This document shows positions 1-9,685 of a stretch of DNA of 64,000 bases, piece after piece. Source of the DNA: Pseudomonas faucium (GTDB lineage Bacteria > Pseudomonadota > Gammaproteobacteria > Pseudomonadales > Pseudomonadaceae). The notes beneath the pieces are model-generated. The model saw only the letters and a program-made list of their open reading frames with translations. It was not told where the DNA came from and ran no database searches. The stretch spans positions 62,001 through 126,000 of the forward strand of contig NZ_BQIP01000006.1 of the NCBI RefSeq assembly GCF_021602585.1. The letters run 5' to 3'. Numbering within the stretch: position 1 is the stretch's first letter; every line of letters begins with the position of its first letter. The position numbers and the translations under genes were made by a program.

Positions 1-136
1 TGCGCAGGGCTTGCTCACCGCTGTCGGCAGTGTCCACGTCACGCACGCCCAGCTCGCGCAGCATGGAACGTGTCGAGGTGCGGAAGTCGGTGAAGTCGTC
101 GACGATCAGAAAGCTCTTTTGCCCGTACTGCAGCAT
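1..136 (-). CDS. Response regulator receiver domain protein (5' end only)
   Basis: The reverse strand from an ATG at 136 encodes a protein beginning MLQYGQKSFLIVDDFTDFR and continuing RSMLREL, then TADSGEQAL. The hydrophobic strand followed by the D-D pair and the T-ADSG-EAL pattern are the start of a CheY-like receiver domain, with acidic residues near 13-14. The gene runs off the left edge, so the phosphorylated Asp and any output domain are not visible. It lies downstream of the LuxR-type gene on the same strand, separated by 113 bases. Its output and target cannot be inferred from this fragment. Confidence 0.75.
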   Translation of the reverse strand, partial: MLQYGQKSFLIVDDFTDFRTSTRSMLRELGVRDVDTADSGEQALR

Positions 137-249
137 CAACTCGACCTGTGTTGGAGGATGGGAGTGCGGCGATGCCTATACCGCCAAATCCTGTATCGGC
201 CGCTGGTCGGGAAATATGAGGGTACTGCACGCAACGCTGAACGATAGCC

Positions 250-2967
250 TCAGGCCAGCAGGCCCAGCGACTTGGCCCGGGCCACCGCCTGGGTTCGACG
301 CTCCACGCCCAGCTTGCTGTTGATGTGGCTGGCGTGGGTTTTGACGGTGTGCAGGGAAATGAACAACCGCTCGCTGATCTGCTGGTTGGAACAGCCCTGG
401 GCAATCAGCTCCAGCACTGCCAGCTCACGGCCGCTCAGCGCTTCGCCAGCACCCGCGGCGGGCATGGCGAGCTCGGGCAGGTGCGCCAGCAGCTTGGCCT
501 GAACCTGGCAAGCCGGCTGCGCAAGCAGCTGCTCTCGCAGCCATGCCGGATGCAGTTCTATCAGCCGCTGGAACGGCAGCAACACCCCGCCACGGGCTGC
601 TGCCAGGGCCATTGGCAACTGCCCGGCAGCCTCGCCCTCGCGCCCGTCGGCCAGCAGCAGGAGCATCCACTGGCACGCCGCGCTCAAGGCCAGCAACATG
701 CCGCCCGTGGCCTGGCCGCGCTCGACCAGGGCACATAGGCGTACCTCGGCCTCGTCGCTGCGCCCCTGTACCCGCTCGAGCAGCGCCTGCTGCAACTCGA
801 TGTGCAAGGGCAGCAAGGGGTGGAACTCCGGCGCCGCCGCCGGATGCTCGCCGCCATAGGTCTGCCCCAGGCGCAGCAACCACGACTCGGCAAGGTCGGT
901 ACGCCCCTGGGCCAGCCACAGCTCGCATTTGACCAGGGTAATCATGGCCAGGTAGAAGATCGGGGGCACGTCCCAGATGTGCATCAGCCGCTCGGCCTCG
1001 GCCAGCTCGGCGAACGCCTCGGCATAGTGGCCCTCGCGGCCATCGAGCGCGGCGATCACGCAGTGGCCGATGAGCACGCTGATGTCGCGACAGGCACGCG
1101 CCTCGCCCAGCCCGGCCCGCAGGCGCGCACGCCCCTGGGCCGGCTGCAGGCGCGAAACCAGCAGGTAGCCTTCGTACAGGGTCAAGCGCGCGCGCACGGC
1201 ATACAGGCGCTGCGCCGGCAACCCCTGCAGACGCTGCAACCCCTGGCTCACCTCCTCCAGTGCCCGCAGCACCTCGCCACGGGCATGCAGCACGCGGGCG
1301 CGGTCGTAGTGCGCCAGGGCCTCGAACAATGGGTTGCCGACACGCTGCGCCAGCTCGAGCGCTTCGCGGTTCCAGCCCCGCGCACGCCAGTAGTCGGCAT
1401 CGGCGATGGCCAGGTTCGACAGCGTCGACAGGCACACCAGCCGTTGCCCATAGCGCTTGCACGGCAGGCTCTGCAGCGCTTCGCTGCAATAGGCCAGGGT
1501 GCGCTGACGATCACCACGGCCACGGGCGATGACCCCGCTCAATGCCAGCCACTGCGCCAGCATCGACTTCTGCGCCGTGGCCGAAGGCGCGGGCAGGAAG
1601 CGGCTGAGGTTGCTCGCCAGTTCTTCTGCGGCATCCAGCTGGCAAGCCAGGCCCAGGGCCCAGCTGTACAGCACGATCAGCCGCGGGGTGCTGATCAGCA
1701 GGCTGTCGGGCAGGTCCATCTTCCAGCGCAGCAGCATGCCGACGTTCTGCTCGGCCAGCAGTTGCTCCTCCGAAAGGCTCTGCACCAGGTTGGCGGCAAC
1801 GTCCAGGTGGCCGGCGCGCAGAGCCTGCTCCACGGCTTCGTCGAGCAGGCCCTGGGCCTGGAACCAGCGGCAGGCACGCAGGTGCAGGCGAGCCAGCGGC
1901 TCGCTGGACTGGCGGCTGCGCAGCAGGTCGGAGAACAGGTGGTGATAACGGTACCACTGGCCATGCTCGTCGAGCGGCACCAGAAATACCTGGTGTGCCT
2001 GCAGGAAACGCAGGATCACGGCGCTGTCATGGCGCTCGCGCAGGGCATCGCACAGTTCCGCGCAGAAACGCTCCTGGCACGCGGTGTCGAACAGAAAGGC
2101 CTGCACGTCCTGCGGCAGGATGTCGATGACTTCTTCGAGCAGGTAGTCGCGAATCAGCCCCTCGCCCCCGTGCAGCGCCTGGGGCAAGGCATGCTCGTCG
2201 CCGCTTTCGCTGGCGGCCAGTTGCCAGAAGCGCAGCCCGGCCACCCAGCCGTCGCTGCGCTGGATCAGGTTGTCCAGGGCCTGGCCGCGCAGCCCGGTCG
2301 GCTGGCAGCCGATGACGGCCAGCGCCTCATCGGCGGTCAGGCGCAGGTCCTGTTCGTTGAGTTCGGTCAGTTGCCGCGACAGGCGCAGCCGTGCCAGGTG
2401 CCAGTCCGGGCGCTGGCGGCTGGTGATGAGCAACACCAGGCCGCTTGGCAGGTGGTTGAGGAAAAACTGCAGGCAGCGGTCGAGTACCGCCCCCTGGGCC
2501 AGGTGATAGTCGTCCAGTACCAGCAGCAAGGGCGTATCGGCCTGCAGGTAGAGCCCCAGCTCGTCGAGCAGGCCGTCGAGCCACTCCTCGAAGGCGAAGG
2601 GCTGATGGCGCTGGCGCATCTTCAGCAGGCCCATGGCCTGCCCGCCCAGGGCCGGGCAGTACTGCTGCAGGCCTTCGAGCAGGCGCTCGAGGAAGCGGCC
2701 AGGGTCGGCATCGCGCTGGCTCAGGCCAAGCCACAGGCTGCGCCAGTGAGCAGGCAAGGCCTCGCAGAACTCGATGGCCAGGGAGCTTTTGCCGAACCCC
2801 GCCGGGGCGTTGACCAGCAGCAGGCGCCCGGCAAGGCCCGCGTGCAGGCGCTGGCACAAGCGCGCACGCGCGACGTGGCCTTCCGGTAATGGCGGCCGGA
2901 AGAAACGCCCGTCCAGCAGGCCCATGGCCTGGCTGGCGAATCCATGCGTACGGGACAGATCTGTCAT
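250..2967 (-). CDS. MalT-type LuxR family transcriptional regulator (905 aa)
   Basis: This is a large ATP-dependent activator of the LAL/MalT type. A Walker A motif (APAGFGKSS) is at about residues 54-62 and a Walker B-like stretch (LLLVLDDYH) follows about 80 residues later. The long middle region is helical and TPR-like. The last 60 residues form a LuxR helix-turn-helix (LSGRELAVLELIAQG, then SLHTVKTHASHINSKL). The open frame extends 27 codons further upstream, but the ATG at 2967 gives the conserved-looking MTDLSR start. It stands upstream of the DUF1329/DUF1302 pair on the same strand and is the likely activator of that locus by context. The inducer is unknown, though an acyl-CoA or fatty-acid-derived ligand is plausible. 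Confidence 0.85.
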   Translation of the reverse strand: MTDLSRTHGFASQAMGLLDGRFFRPPLPEGHVARARLCQRLHAGLAGRLLLVNAPAGFGKSSLAIEFCEALPAHWRSLWLGLSQRDADPGRFLERLLEGLQQYCPALGGQAMGLLKMRQRHQPFAFEEWLDGLLDELGLYLQADTPLLLVLDDYHLAQGAVLDRCLQFFLNHLPSGLVLLITSRQRPDWHLARLRLSRQLTELNEQDLRLTADEALAVIGCQPTGLRGQALDNLIQRSDGWVAGLRFWQLAASESGDEHALPQALHGGEGLIRDYLLEEVIDILPQDVQAFLFDTACQERFCAELCDALRERHDSAVILRFLQAHQVFLVPLDEHGQWYRYHHLFSDLLRSRQSSEPLARLHLRACRWFQAQGLLDEAVEQALRAGHLDVAANLVQSLSEEQLLAEQNVGMLLRWKMDLPDSLLISTPRLIVLYSWALGLACQLDAAEELASNLSRFLPAPSATAQKSMLAQWLALSGVIARGRGDRQRTLAYCSEALQSLPCKRYGQRLVCLSTLSNLAIADADYWRARGWNREALELAQRVGNPLFEALAHYDRARVLHARGEVLRALEEVSQGLQRLQGLPAQRLYAVRARLTLYEGYLLVSRLQPAQGRARLRAGLGEARACRDISVLIGHCVIAALDGREGHYAEAFAELAEAERLMHIWDVPPIFYLAMITLVKCELWLAQGRTDLAESWLLRLGQTYGGEHPAAAPEFHPLLPLHIELQQALLERVQGRSDEAEVRLCALVERGQATGGMLLALSAACQWMLLLLADGREGEAAGQLPMALAAARGGVLLPFQRLIELHPAWLREQLLAQPACQVQAKLLAHLPELAMPAAGAGEALSGRELAVLELIAQGCSNQQISERLFISLHTVKTHASHINSKLGVERRTQAVARAKSLGLLA

Positions 2968-3162
2968 GGCCGGCTCGTTATGATTGGAAGACAACGGCGG
3001 TACGGATTGTTGCGAGACTAGCCGGTAACGCAGCGCATTTGAAGACAATGGGCGCCATTACCCAGGAAAAGACTGCGACAAAACGCAACATGGCTGATAG
3101 ACAGCGGCTGCCACAAGGGTTTGGCGGGGTATTCAGCGCAGTGATTGCCCAGGCAGAACAGA

Positions 3163-3186
3163 AACGCCCCGGCAAGCCGGGGCGTT
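3163..3186 (-). terminator. Rho-independent terminator after the DUF1329 gene
   Basis: A perfect stem (AACGCCCCGGC / GCCGGGGCGTT, AA loop) lies about 30 bases beyond the stop of the DUF1329 gene. On the minus strand it is followed by a T-rich stretch, so it probably ends the DUF1302-DUF1329 transcript. Confidence 0.7.
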
Positions 3187-3216
3187 CTGGGAGATCACAC
3201 GGAGGGGGTTAGTGCT

Positions 3217-4581
3217 TCAACGAATACCGGTCTGGCGCAGCGCGGCAGGCTGGAAGTCGGCCTTGCTGGCACTGAAGCCGAAGTCGTAGGAGCGCTTCTC
3301 TTCGTTCTTCATGCCCAGGGCCAGGTAACGGCCCGATTGCAGGTCGTAGATGGCTTCCAGGGTGTACCACGGCACCTGCACGTTGTAGTAGTCCTGGGAA
3401 TGCGCCTCGGAAACGCGCCACAGCTGGTTGCGCCCGTCATACTGGTCGATCACCGCGGCTTGCCAGGTATCCTCGTCGATATAGAAGTCACGCTTGGCGT
3501 AGATATGCCGCTGGCTCGGCTTGAGCGTCGCAACCACATGCCATACCCGGCGCAGCTCGTAACGGGTCAGGTCCTGGTTGATGTGGCCGGCCTTGATGAT
3601 GTCGGTGTACTTGAGCTTCGGGTCGTCGAGCTTGTAGGCGTTGGAGGCGATGTACAGCTCCTTCTTGCCTTCGAGCTTCCAGTCGTAGCGGTCTGGCGCA
3701 CCGTTGAACATGTCCAGGTTGTCCGAGGTACGCAGGCCATCGGCAGCGGTACCCGGGCCGTCGTAAGACACCTGCGGCGCCTTGCGCACCCGGCGCTGGC
3801 CGGCGTTGTAGATCCACGCCTGGCGTGGCTCCTTGACCTGGTCGAGGGTCTCGTACACCAGCAGCACGGTACCGGCCAGGCGTGCCGGCGCGGTCACTTC
3901 CTGCTTGAAGTAGAAGAGGATGTTGCCCGGGTTGTTCGGGTCGTAATCCTTCATCTTGTCGCGGAACACGAACTGGTCGGAGAAGTACACCGGGTTGAAG
4001 GTGCCGTTCACTTGTGGCGTTGCCTGGGTCACCAGACGGCTGACGCTGCCGCCTCGGTAGCGGGTGATGTGGTTCCAGATCACCTCCAGGCCACTTTTGG
4101 GGATCGGGAACGGCACGGCGGTCTGGAAGTTGTTCAGGCCGTTGCCGCCCTCGACCAGGGTGGTGCTGGTGGCGTTCTTCTTGATGGCGGCGAACACATC
4201 GTCAGGCACGGTGGCGCCACGGTGAGTCTTGTACACCGGGATCCTGTAGGTGTCCGGGTAGCGCTTGAACATCGCCACCTGGCCCGGCGACAGCTTGTCC
4301 TTGTACTGCTCGACGTTCTGCGCGGTGATGGTGAACAGCGGTTTTTCGCTGCCATAAGGGTCGGCAAGGAAGCCCTTGGCGTCGACGCTGCCCGCGGTCT
4401 TGGACAGTGGCTGCCACGGGCCGATGGAGCCATCGGCGTTACCGGCCTTTTCCGCGCCCATCGGAGTCAGGGTAGTGCCCAGCTTGGCCGCTTCGTCAGC
4501 GGAAACCGCAGCCATGACGCCGGTCGCCAGCAGGGACAGGCCCAGCACACCGGCTTGCAGCAGACTTCTGGTCTTGTTCAT
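3217..4581 (-). CDS. DUF1329 domain-containing exported protein (454 aa)
   Basis: A signal peptide is clear (MNKTRSLLQAGVLGLSLL, cleavage near TGVMAA, residue 25). The remainder is a soluble periplasmic or outer-membrane-associated protein of about 430 residues with the W- and Y-rich DUF1329 pattern, including LWRVSEAHSQDYYNVQVPW and YDLQSGRYLALGMKNEEK. DUF1329 is considered LolB/LppX-like in fold and usually travels with DUF1302. Here the DUF1302 gene ends 25 bases upstream on the same strand, so the two are probably one operon. From memory and unverified, fitness data in P. putida KT2440 link this pair to growth on fatty-acid esters such as Tween or butyl stearate. The molecular function is not established. 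Confidence 0.85.
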   Translation of the reverse strand: MNKTRSLLQAGVLGLSLLATGVMAAVSADEAAKLGTTLTPMGAEKAGNADGSIGPWQPLSKTAGSVDAKGFLADPYGSEKPLFTITAQNVEQYKDKLSPGQVAMFKRYPDTYRIPVYKTHRGATVPDDVFAAIKKNATSTTLVEGGNGLNNFQTAVPFPIPKSGLEVIWNHITRYRGGSVSRLVTQATPQVNGTFNPVYFSDQFVFRDKMKDYDPNNPGNILFYFKQEVTAPARLAGTVLLVYETLDQVKEPRQAWIYNAGQRRVRKAPQVSYDGPGTAADGLRTSDNLDMFNGAPDRYDWKLEGKKELYIASNAYKLDDPKLKYTDIIKAGHINQDLTRYELRRVWHVVATLKPSQRHIYAKRDFYIDEDTWQAAVIDQYDGRNQLWRVSEAHSQDYYNVQVPWYTLEAIYDLQSGRYLALGMKNEEKRSYDFGFSASKADFQPAALRQTGIR

Positions 4582-4606
4582 GTCGTGTCGTCCTGGATCT
4601 GTGTGC

Positions 4607-6493
4607 TTAGAAGTTCACGCCGAAGCTGAGGGCGACGAAGTCGCGATCATCCACGGTGCTGTACTTGCCGTCGAAGAAGTTGGTGTACGACAGGCTGGCG
4701 GTGTAGGTGTTCAGGTACTCCGCGTCCAGGCCAAGGCTGACTGCCTTGCGGCCTTCCTCGAAGTTGCCGCCTGGGCCTGGCGAGTAACCGGACACGTCAT
4801 GCGACCAGGCCACGTTCGGCTTGAGGTTGATGCCGGCGAACACGTCGTTGTAGTCCCAGATGACCCGCGCGCGGTAACCCCAGGAGGTGCTGGTGGTGTA
4901 GCCGTCGTTTTCGCACTTGCGGTTCAGGTTGGTGGTCGAGGCCCCTGGGCCTGCACCGGCGATGGTGCTGGCATTGAGCGCCTGGCAGGTGTCGGCACCG
5001 CCGGTGGCGGGCAGCGGGCCGGGGCCGAACACCGGGTCACGGCCATAGCGGGTTTCGTGGGCGTTCTCCAGGCCACCGACATGGGTGACGCCCAGTTCAC
5101 CGACCACGGTCATGCGGCTGGCGCCCATCACCTGGTCGAAGAAGTGCGTCAGGGTGGTCTGGAACTGGGTGATTTCCTTGCGGTTATAGCCGTGCAGGTC
5201 CTGGCCTGGCGTGCCGTTGAGCAGCGATGCGTTGGCCAGCGCCCCACCAATCGGCCGCACGCCGGCGAACAGGATGTCGGTGGTGTTCAACTGCACCGGC
5301 GCGTTCGGCCGGTAGCTGAGTTCACCGCTCCACGCGGTGCCGGTGGGCAAGGTGGTGGAGAAGCTCAGGCCATACAGGCGGATATCCTCGGGGTACTCGA
5401 CGAAGTACTTCGAGTTGCCGGCCACGATCAGCGGCGCCAGTGCCCGCAGTTGCGGCGGCAGCTGGCTGAGGCCGGCGAACACCGATGGCGAGGCGCCGGT
5501 GGCGCTGAAGATCGGCGCGCGGCTGTGGTAGTTCATGAAGTAGGCACCGAACTCGGTGTCCAGCGGTTCGAACATGTAGCGCATGGCCACGCCGAACTGG
5601 CCGCTGTCGCGGGCATCGCGGTCGGCGCCACGGGCCACCATCACGCCTTCTTCGTTGATGTTCACGCCGCGGCTGGCGAGGAACTGCTGGGCCGCTGCCG
5701 GCACGGTACGGCTGCTGTTGAGCACGCGCAGGTTGTCGCTGCAGCCATCGGCGATGATGTCGGGCTGGGAGAAGAAGGTGCCGCAGTTGTCGACGACGGT
5801 CTGGTCCCATTCGATCTGGTAGAAGGCTTCGGCCGACAGGTTGTCGGTGAGGCTCTGCGAGATGTAGAACATGTTGACCGGGATCAGGCCTTCCTTGATC
5901 TCGGCGCCGGGGCGGCGGAAGGCGGCCACGTCGATCGGGTTGATCGAGTTGATGCCGCCGCCGATGAAGGTACTTTCACCCCAGTTCACCACCTGCTTGC
6001 CCAGGCGCACCGAGCCCGGCTGATCGCCGATCGAGTAGTTGTGGTAGACGAAGGCGTCGAGCAGTTGGGCGCCGGAGGACTTGGCGCCTTCCTTGCGGCC
6101 GGAGTCGCTGATGTCCTTGAACGGGCGGCTTTCATCCTTGAGCTCGAAGTCGTACCAGTACTTGCCACGCACGAACACGCCGGTGTCGCCGTACTTGAGC
6201 TCAAGGTCATGGATGCCCTTGAAGATCTTCGAGAAGGTTTCGCCCTTCTTGAAGTTGAGGTGGCCATCGTCAGAGGTTTGCGACAGGCCCTTGCCGCCAT
6301 TGTTGACGCCGATCAGGTTCTTGTTCGGGTTGGCCGTCGACCAGCTGGCCCCGACGGAAAGCGACGAGTCGAACTGGCCCTCGATTTCACCGATGTTGAA
6401 ACTGACCGCAAAAGCAGGACTTGCGAGCGTGGAAGCAAGGCTGACGGCCAAAGGCAGCTTGGCCCGGCGCCAGAACGTGTTTGCAGATGTCAT
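4607..6493 (-). CDS. DUF1302 domain-containing outer-membrane protein (628 aa)
   Basis: The frame opens further upstream, but the ATG at 6493 is preceded by GGAG at a good distance and begins a signal peptide (MTSANTFWRRAKLPLAVSLAST, cleavage near SPAFA, residue 29). After it come features of a beta-barrel: FNIGEIEGQFDSSLSVGASW, many alternating aromatic strands, and a C-terminal phenylalanine (FVALSFGVNF) typical of BAM substrates. DUF1302 proteins are predicted outer-membrane channels or hydrolase partners for hydrophobic substrates. It is the first gene of the pair with DUF1329. The 330-base gap upstream presumably holds its regulated promoter. Confidence 0.85.
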   Translation of the reverse strand: MTSANTFWRRAKLPLAVSLASTLASPAFAVSFNIGEIEGQFDSSLSVGASWSTANPNKNLIGVNNGGKGLSQTSDDGHLNFKKGETFSKIFKGIHDLELKYGDTGVFVRGKYWYDFELKDESRPFKDISDSGRKEGAKSSGAQLLDAFVYHNYSIGDQPGSVRLGKQVVNWGESTFIGGGINSINPIDVAAFRRPGAEIKEGLIPVNMFYISQSLTDNLSAEAFYQIEWDQTVVDNCGTFFSQPDIIADGCSDNLRVLNSSRTVPAAAQQFLASRGVNINEEGVMVARGADRDARDSGQFGVAMRYMFEPLDTEFGAYFMNYHSRAPIFSATGASPSVFAGLSQLPPQLRALAPLIVAGNSKYFVEYPEDIRLYGLSFSTTLPTGTAWSGELSYRPNAPVQLNTTDILFAGVRPIGGALANASLLNGTPGQDLHGYNRKEITQFQTTLTHFFDQVMGASRMTVVGELGVTHVGGLENAHETRYGRDPVFGPGPLPATGGADTCQALNASTIAGAGPGASTTNLNRKCENDGYTTSTSWGYRARVIWDYNDVFAGINLKPNVAWSHDVSGYSPGPGGNFEEGRKAVSLGLDAEYLNTYTASLSYTNFFDGKYSTVDDRDFVALSFGVNF

Positions 6494-6824
6494 CGACGCT
6501 ACTCCATGTACTTTTTTGTTATGGCAGTGAGTCCTTTCAAGAACGGCCCGAGCGACCGGTATGCGGGCTTGCACCCGCAGCGACACGTGTTGCGCGTGTC
6601 GCCCTCCCCCATTCCTGAAAATCCCCTGGCCCCGACTATAGCCAGCAGGCACAGGTGCTTGATCCCTCTAAAGTGTGATTTGCGCGCTGCGGCGCCATTT
6701 CATCCTGAAGTTATCCAGGCTGGGCATTGGCAACGCTCAAGCATGGCGTAATTTTCTCGTTTGGCAAGGCACCAGCCGCTCTAGCGTGCGGGTCGCGTTA
6801 TGACGCACGCGACCCGCCGCAGGC
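6494..6824. other. Intergenic region upstream of the DUF1302 operon
   Basis: This 331-base stretch has no gene. It must hold the minus-strand promoter of the DUF1302-DUF1329 operon. An 11-bp stem (GCGGGTCGCGT / ACGCGACCCGC, 6788-6817) lies just past the acyl-CoA ligase stop and could end that transcript, though it has no T tract. No operator for the LuxR regulator could be recognised by eye. Confidence 0.5.
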
Positions 6825-8507
6825 TCATACGGTCGACAGGAAGGCGCTGTTGCTGGCCTGCCACTGGACGATGTCCTGGCGGATGCGCTTCTTGTCGAGC
6901 TTGCCGACACTGGTCTTGGGAATTTCAGTAACAACGGCGATCTGGCTGGGAATTGCCCACTTGTTGATGCGCCCTTCCTCGACGAATGGCTTGAGGTGAT
7001 CCTTCAGCGTCCTGGCATCGATGACCTGGCCGTCACGCGCCACCAGCAAGGCGAACGGCCGCTCGCCCCACTGCGGGTCGGCCACCCCGACCACGGCCAC
7101 TTCGCGCACGGCGGGGTGGCGGCTGATCAGGTCTTCGAGGTCGAGGGAGGAAATCCACTCGCCACCGGTCTTGATCACATCCTTGATGCGGTCGCGGATA
7201 TCGATGTAGCCCATGCCGTCCAGCGTGGCGACGTCACCGGTGTGCAGCCAGCCGCCCTGCCACAGCTCCTCGCTCTTTTCCGGCTCCTTGAAGTAGCCCA
7301 TGGTCAGCCAGGGCGCGCGCAGCACCAGCTCGCCCTGGGTCTCGCCATCGGCGGGCAGGAAGTTGCCTTCGCCATCGACGATCGCCGCCTCCACCAGCGG
7401 CACCGGCACACCGGCCTTGATCCGGTAGCTGACGCGCTCGTCCTCGCTGCCTGCCTGCAGCTCATCGTTGAGGTGCGCGGCCGAGATCAACGGGCAAGTT
7501 TCGGACATGCCGTAGGCCGCCGTCAGCTGGATGCCACGGGCCAGCGCGGCCTGGTACAGCGAACGGTTGAGCGCGCTGCCGCCGATGATGATCTTCCAGC
7601 CGCCGAAGTCCTGGCCTTGCGAGCTCGGGCAGTTGAGCAGCATCTGCAGGATGGTCGGCACGCAGTGGGAGAAGGTGACCTTCTCTTCGCGCCACAGCTT
7701 GATCAGCATGTCCGGTTCGTATCGCCCGGGGTAGACCTGCTTCATGCCCAGCATGGTGGCTGCATAGGGGATGCCCCAGGCATGCACGTGGAACATCGGC
7801 GTGATCGGCATGTAGACGTCGTTGCTGCCCAGCAGGCGCACGCTGTCGATGCTGCCGGTGACCGAGGCCTCGGCGAGGGTGTGCAGCACCAACTGGCGAT
7901 GGGTGAAGTACACGCCCTTGGGGTTGCCGGTGGTGCCGGTGGTGTAGAAGGTGGTGGCCACCGAGTTTTCGTCGAAATCCGGGAAGTCGTACTGCGGGCT
8001 GGCGGCGGCGAGCAGCTGCTCGTACTCGCCCACCAGGTTGGGCAGCTCGGCGGTCTTGCTCGGGCCGTCGGTCAGCAGCAGGGTCTTGTCGACCGTGGTC
8101 AGTTGCCCGGCGATGGCCTGGTACAGGCCGACGAAATCGCTGTTGACCAGCACCACGCGGTCTTCGGCGTGGTTCATGGTGTAGAGGATCTGCTCGGGAG
8201 ACAGGCGCACGTTGATGGTGTGCACCACGGCGCCGATCATCGGGATGGCGAACATGCATTCCAGGTAGCGGTGGCTGTCCCAGTCCATCACCGCCACGGT
8301 GTCACCGGCCTTGACCCCGGCCTCGGTCAGCACGTTGGCAAGCCGCGCGATGCGCTCGCCCAGTTGTGGATAGGTCAGCCGCAGCTGGTCGCGGTAGACG
8401 ATTTCGCGGGTTTTTTCGTAGCGGCTGCCGGACATCAGCAGGCGCTTGATCAACAGGGGGAACGAATAGGCGCCCTCGGCGGGCTTGATGATGCGGGTCT
8501 GCAGCAT
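6825..8507 (-). CDS. Fatty-acyl-CoA ligase, AMP-forming (560 aa)
   Basis: A member of the ANL adenylate-forming superfamily. The P-loop-like A3 motif TTGTTGNPKG is at about residues 189-198. Later come AAYGMSETCP (A5), WLHTGDVATLDGMGYIDIRDR (A7), KDVIKTGGEWIS (A8) and the catalytic lysine in KTSVGKLDK near residue 536. Length and motifs fit medium- or long-chain fatty-acyl-CoA ligases, which make acyl-CoA from free acid, ATP and CoA for beta-oxidation. The start has an AAGGG Shine-Dalgarno. Its place next to DUF1302/DUF1329 suggests it takes up the acids they release. I recall the KT2440 equivalent as a medium-chain ligase (PP_0763), unverified here. Confidence 0.88.
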   Translation of the reverse strand: MLQTRIIKPAEGAYSFPLLIKRLLMSGSRYEKTREIVYRDQLRLTYPQLGERIARLANVLTEAGVKAGDTVAVMDWDSHRYLECMFAIPMIGAVVHTINVRLSPEQILYTMNHAEDRVVLVNSDFVGLYQAIAGQLTTVDKTLLLTDGPSKTAELPNLVGEYEQLLAAASPQYDFPDFDENSVATTFYTTGTTGNPKGVYFTHRQLVLHTLAEASVTGSIDSVRLLGSNDVYMPITPMFHVHAWGIPYAATMLGMKQVYPGRYEPDMLIKLWREEKVTFSHCVPTILQMLLNCPSSQGQDFGGWKIIIGGSALNRSLYQAALARGIQLTAAYGMSETCPLISAAHLNDELQAGSEDERVSYRIKAGVPVPLVEAAIVDGEGNFLPADGETQGELVLRAPWLTMGYFKEPEKSEELWQGGWLHTGDVATLDGMGYIDIRDRIKDVIKTGGEWISSLDLEDLISRHPAVREVAVVGVADPQWGERPFALLVARDGQVIDARTLKDHLKPFVEEGRINKWAIPSQIAVVTEIPKTSVGKLDKKRIRQDIVQWQASNSAFLSTV

Positions 8508-8666
8508 GGGTATCCCTTCTTGAAAAGCGAGCCGGACAAGTCAGGGAACAACTGTAGTTCGCCATTGTGACGACCAAATCAGCCGAAGGAATGATTTGGC
8601 GGCAGAAGGTATGAGTGGCATTGTGCGGGTTGCCCCCTCTTTGCCATTGCCTCTGGAGCCTTACCG

Positions 8667-9632
8667 ATGCCCAGCCCGCGTCGCGCCGTGTTTCTCGACC
8701 ACCAGTCCCTGGACCTCGGGGACCTCGACCTGTCCCCGCTGCACGCTCAGTTCGACGAACTGCAGCTGTTCGCCGCAACCCGCCCCGACCAGGTCGCCGA
8801 ACGCCTGCAGGGCGCGGTCGCGGTGGTGAGCAACAAAGTCATGCTCGACGCCCAGGCGCTGGCCGCCAACCCTCAGCTCAAGCTGATCCTGGTCGCCGCC
8901 ACCGGCACCAACAACGTCGACATGGCCGCGGCACGCGCCCAGGGCATCACCGTGTGCAACTGCCAAGGCTACGGCACGCCCTCGGTGGCCCAGCACACCC
9001 TGGCCCTGCTGCTGGCACTGGCCACGCGCCTGTGCGACTACAACCAGGCCGTGGCAGACGGGCAATGGGCCAAGGCCAGCCAGTTCTGCCTGCTGGACTT
9101 CCCGATCATCGAGCTGGAGGGCAAGACCCTCGGCCTGCTCGGCCATGGTGAGCTGGGCGGCGCCGTGGCGCGCCTGGCCGAGGCCTTCGGCATGCGCGTG
9201 CTGAGCGGGCAGATCCCCGGCCGCCCGGCGCGTGACGACCGCCTGGCGCTGGATGAACTGCTGCCGCAGGTGGATGCCCTGACCTTGCACTGCCCCCTCA
9301 ACGACCACACCCGGCACATGATTGGCGCCCGCGAGCTGGCCTTGCTCAAGCCCGGTGCGCTGGTGGTCAACACCGCGCGCGGCGGGCTGATCGACGAACA
9401 GGCGCTGGCAGACGCCCTGCGCAACGGCCACCTGGGCGGCGCCGCCACCGACGTGCTCAGCGTCGAGCCGCCGACCCAGGGCAACCCGCTGCTGGCGGCA
9501 GGCATCCCGCGCCTGATCATCACCCCGCACAGCGCCTGGGGCGCGGTGGAGTCGCGCCAGCGTATCGTCGGCCAGCTCAGCGAGAACGCCCAGGCCTTCT
9601 TCGCCGGCCAGCCGCGCCGCGTGGTCAGCTGA
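8667..9632 (+). CDS. D-2-hydroxyacid dehydrogenase, glycerate/hydroxypyruvate reductase type (321 aa)
   Basis: The fold is the D-isomer-specific 2-hydroxyacid dehydrogenase family. A Rossmann glycine motif ([17 protein letters not shown]) is near residue 158. The catalytic Arg lies in [10 protein letters not shown] (about 237), the Glu in LSVEPP (about 266) and the His in [14 protein letters not shown] (about 288). The AxHSAW tail and the length point to hydroxypyruvate/glyoxylate reductase or glycerate dehydrogenase (HprA-like) rather than phosphoglycerate dehydrogenase, which carries an ACT domain. It is divergent from the acyl-CoA ligase with about 160 bases between starts. The exact substrate is inferred. 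Confidence 0.85.
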   Translation: MPSPRRAVFLDHQSLDLGDLDLSPLHAQFDELQLFAATRPDQVAERLQGAVAVVSNKVMLDAQALAANPQLKLILVAATGTNNVDMAAARAQGITVCNCQGYGTPSVAQHTLALLLALATRLCDYNQAVADGQWAKASQFCLLDFPIIELEGKTLGLLGHGELGGAVARLAEAFGMRVLSGQIPGRPARDDRLALDELLPQVDALTLHCPLNDHTRHMIGARELALLKPGALVVNTARGGLIDEQALADALRNGHLGGAATDVLSVEPPTQGNPLLAAGIPRLIITPHSAWGAVESRQRIVGQLSENAQAFFAGQPRRVVS

Positions 9633-9685
9633 GCGCAGCGACCGGCTCTGCTACACTGCGCCACTTTTTTCAGGAGGCGTCGTCC

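Noticed and set aside
802-2889. A 695-codon open frame on the plus strand opposite the LuxR gene
   Set aside because: It is the mirror of a GC-rich gene with few stop codons; the opposite strand carries Walker and LuxR motifs and this one carries no recognisable domain.
4376-6751. A 791-codon plus-strand frame opposite the DUF1302 gene, and a similar 494-codon frame opposite DUF1329
   Set aside because: Both are composition artefacts: low-complexity, Ala-, Val- and His-rich translations, while the minus strand has signal peptides and family patterns.
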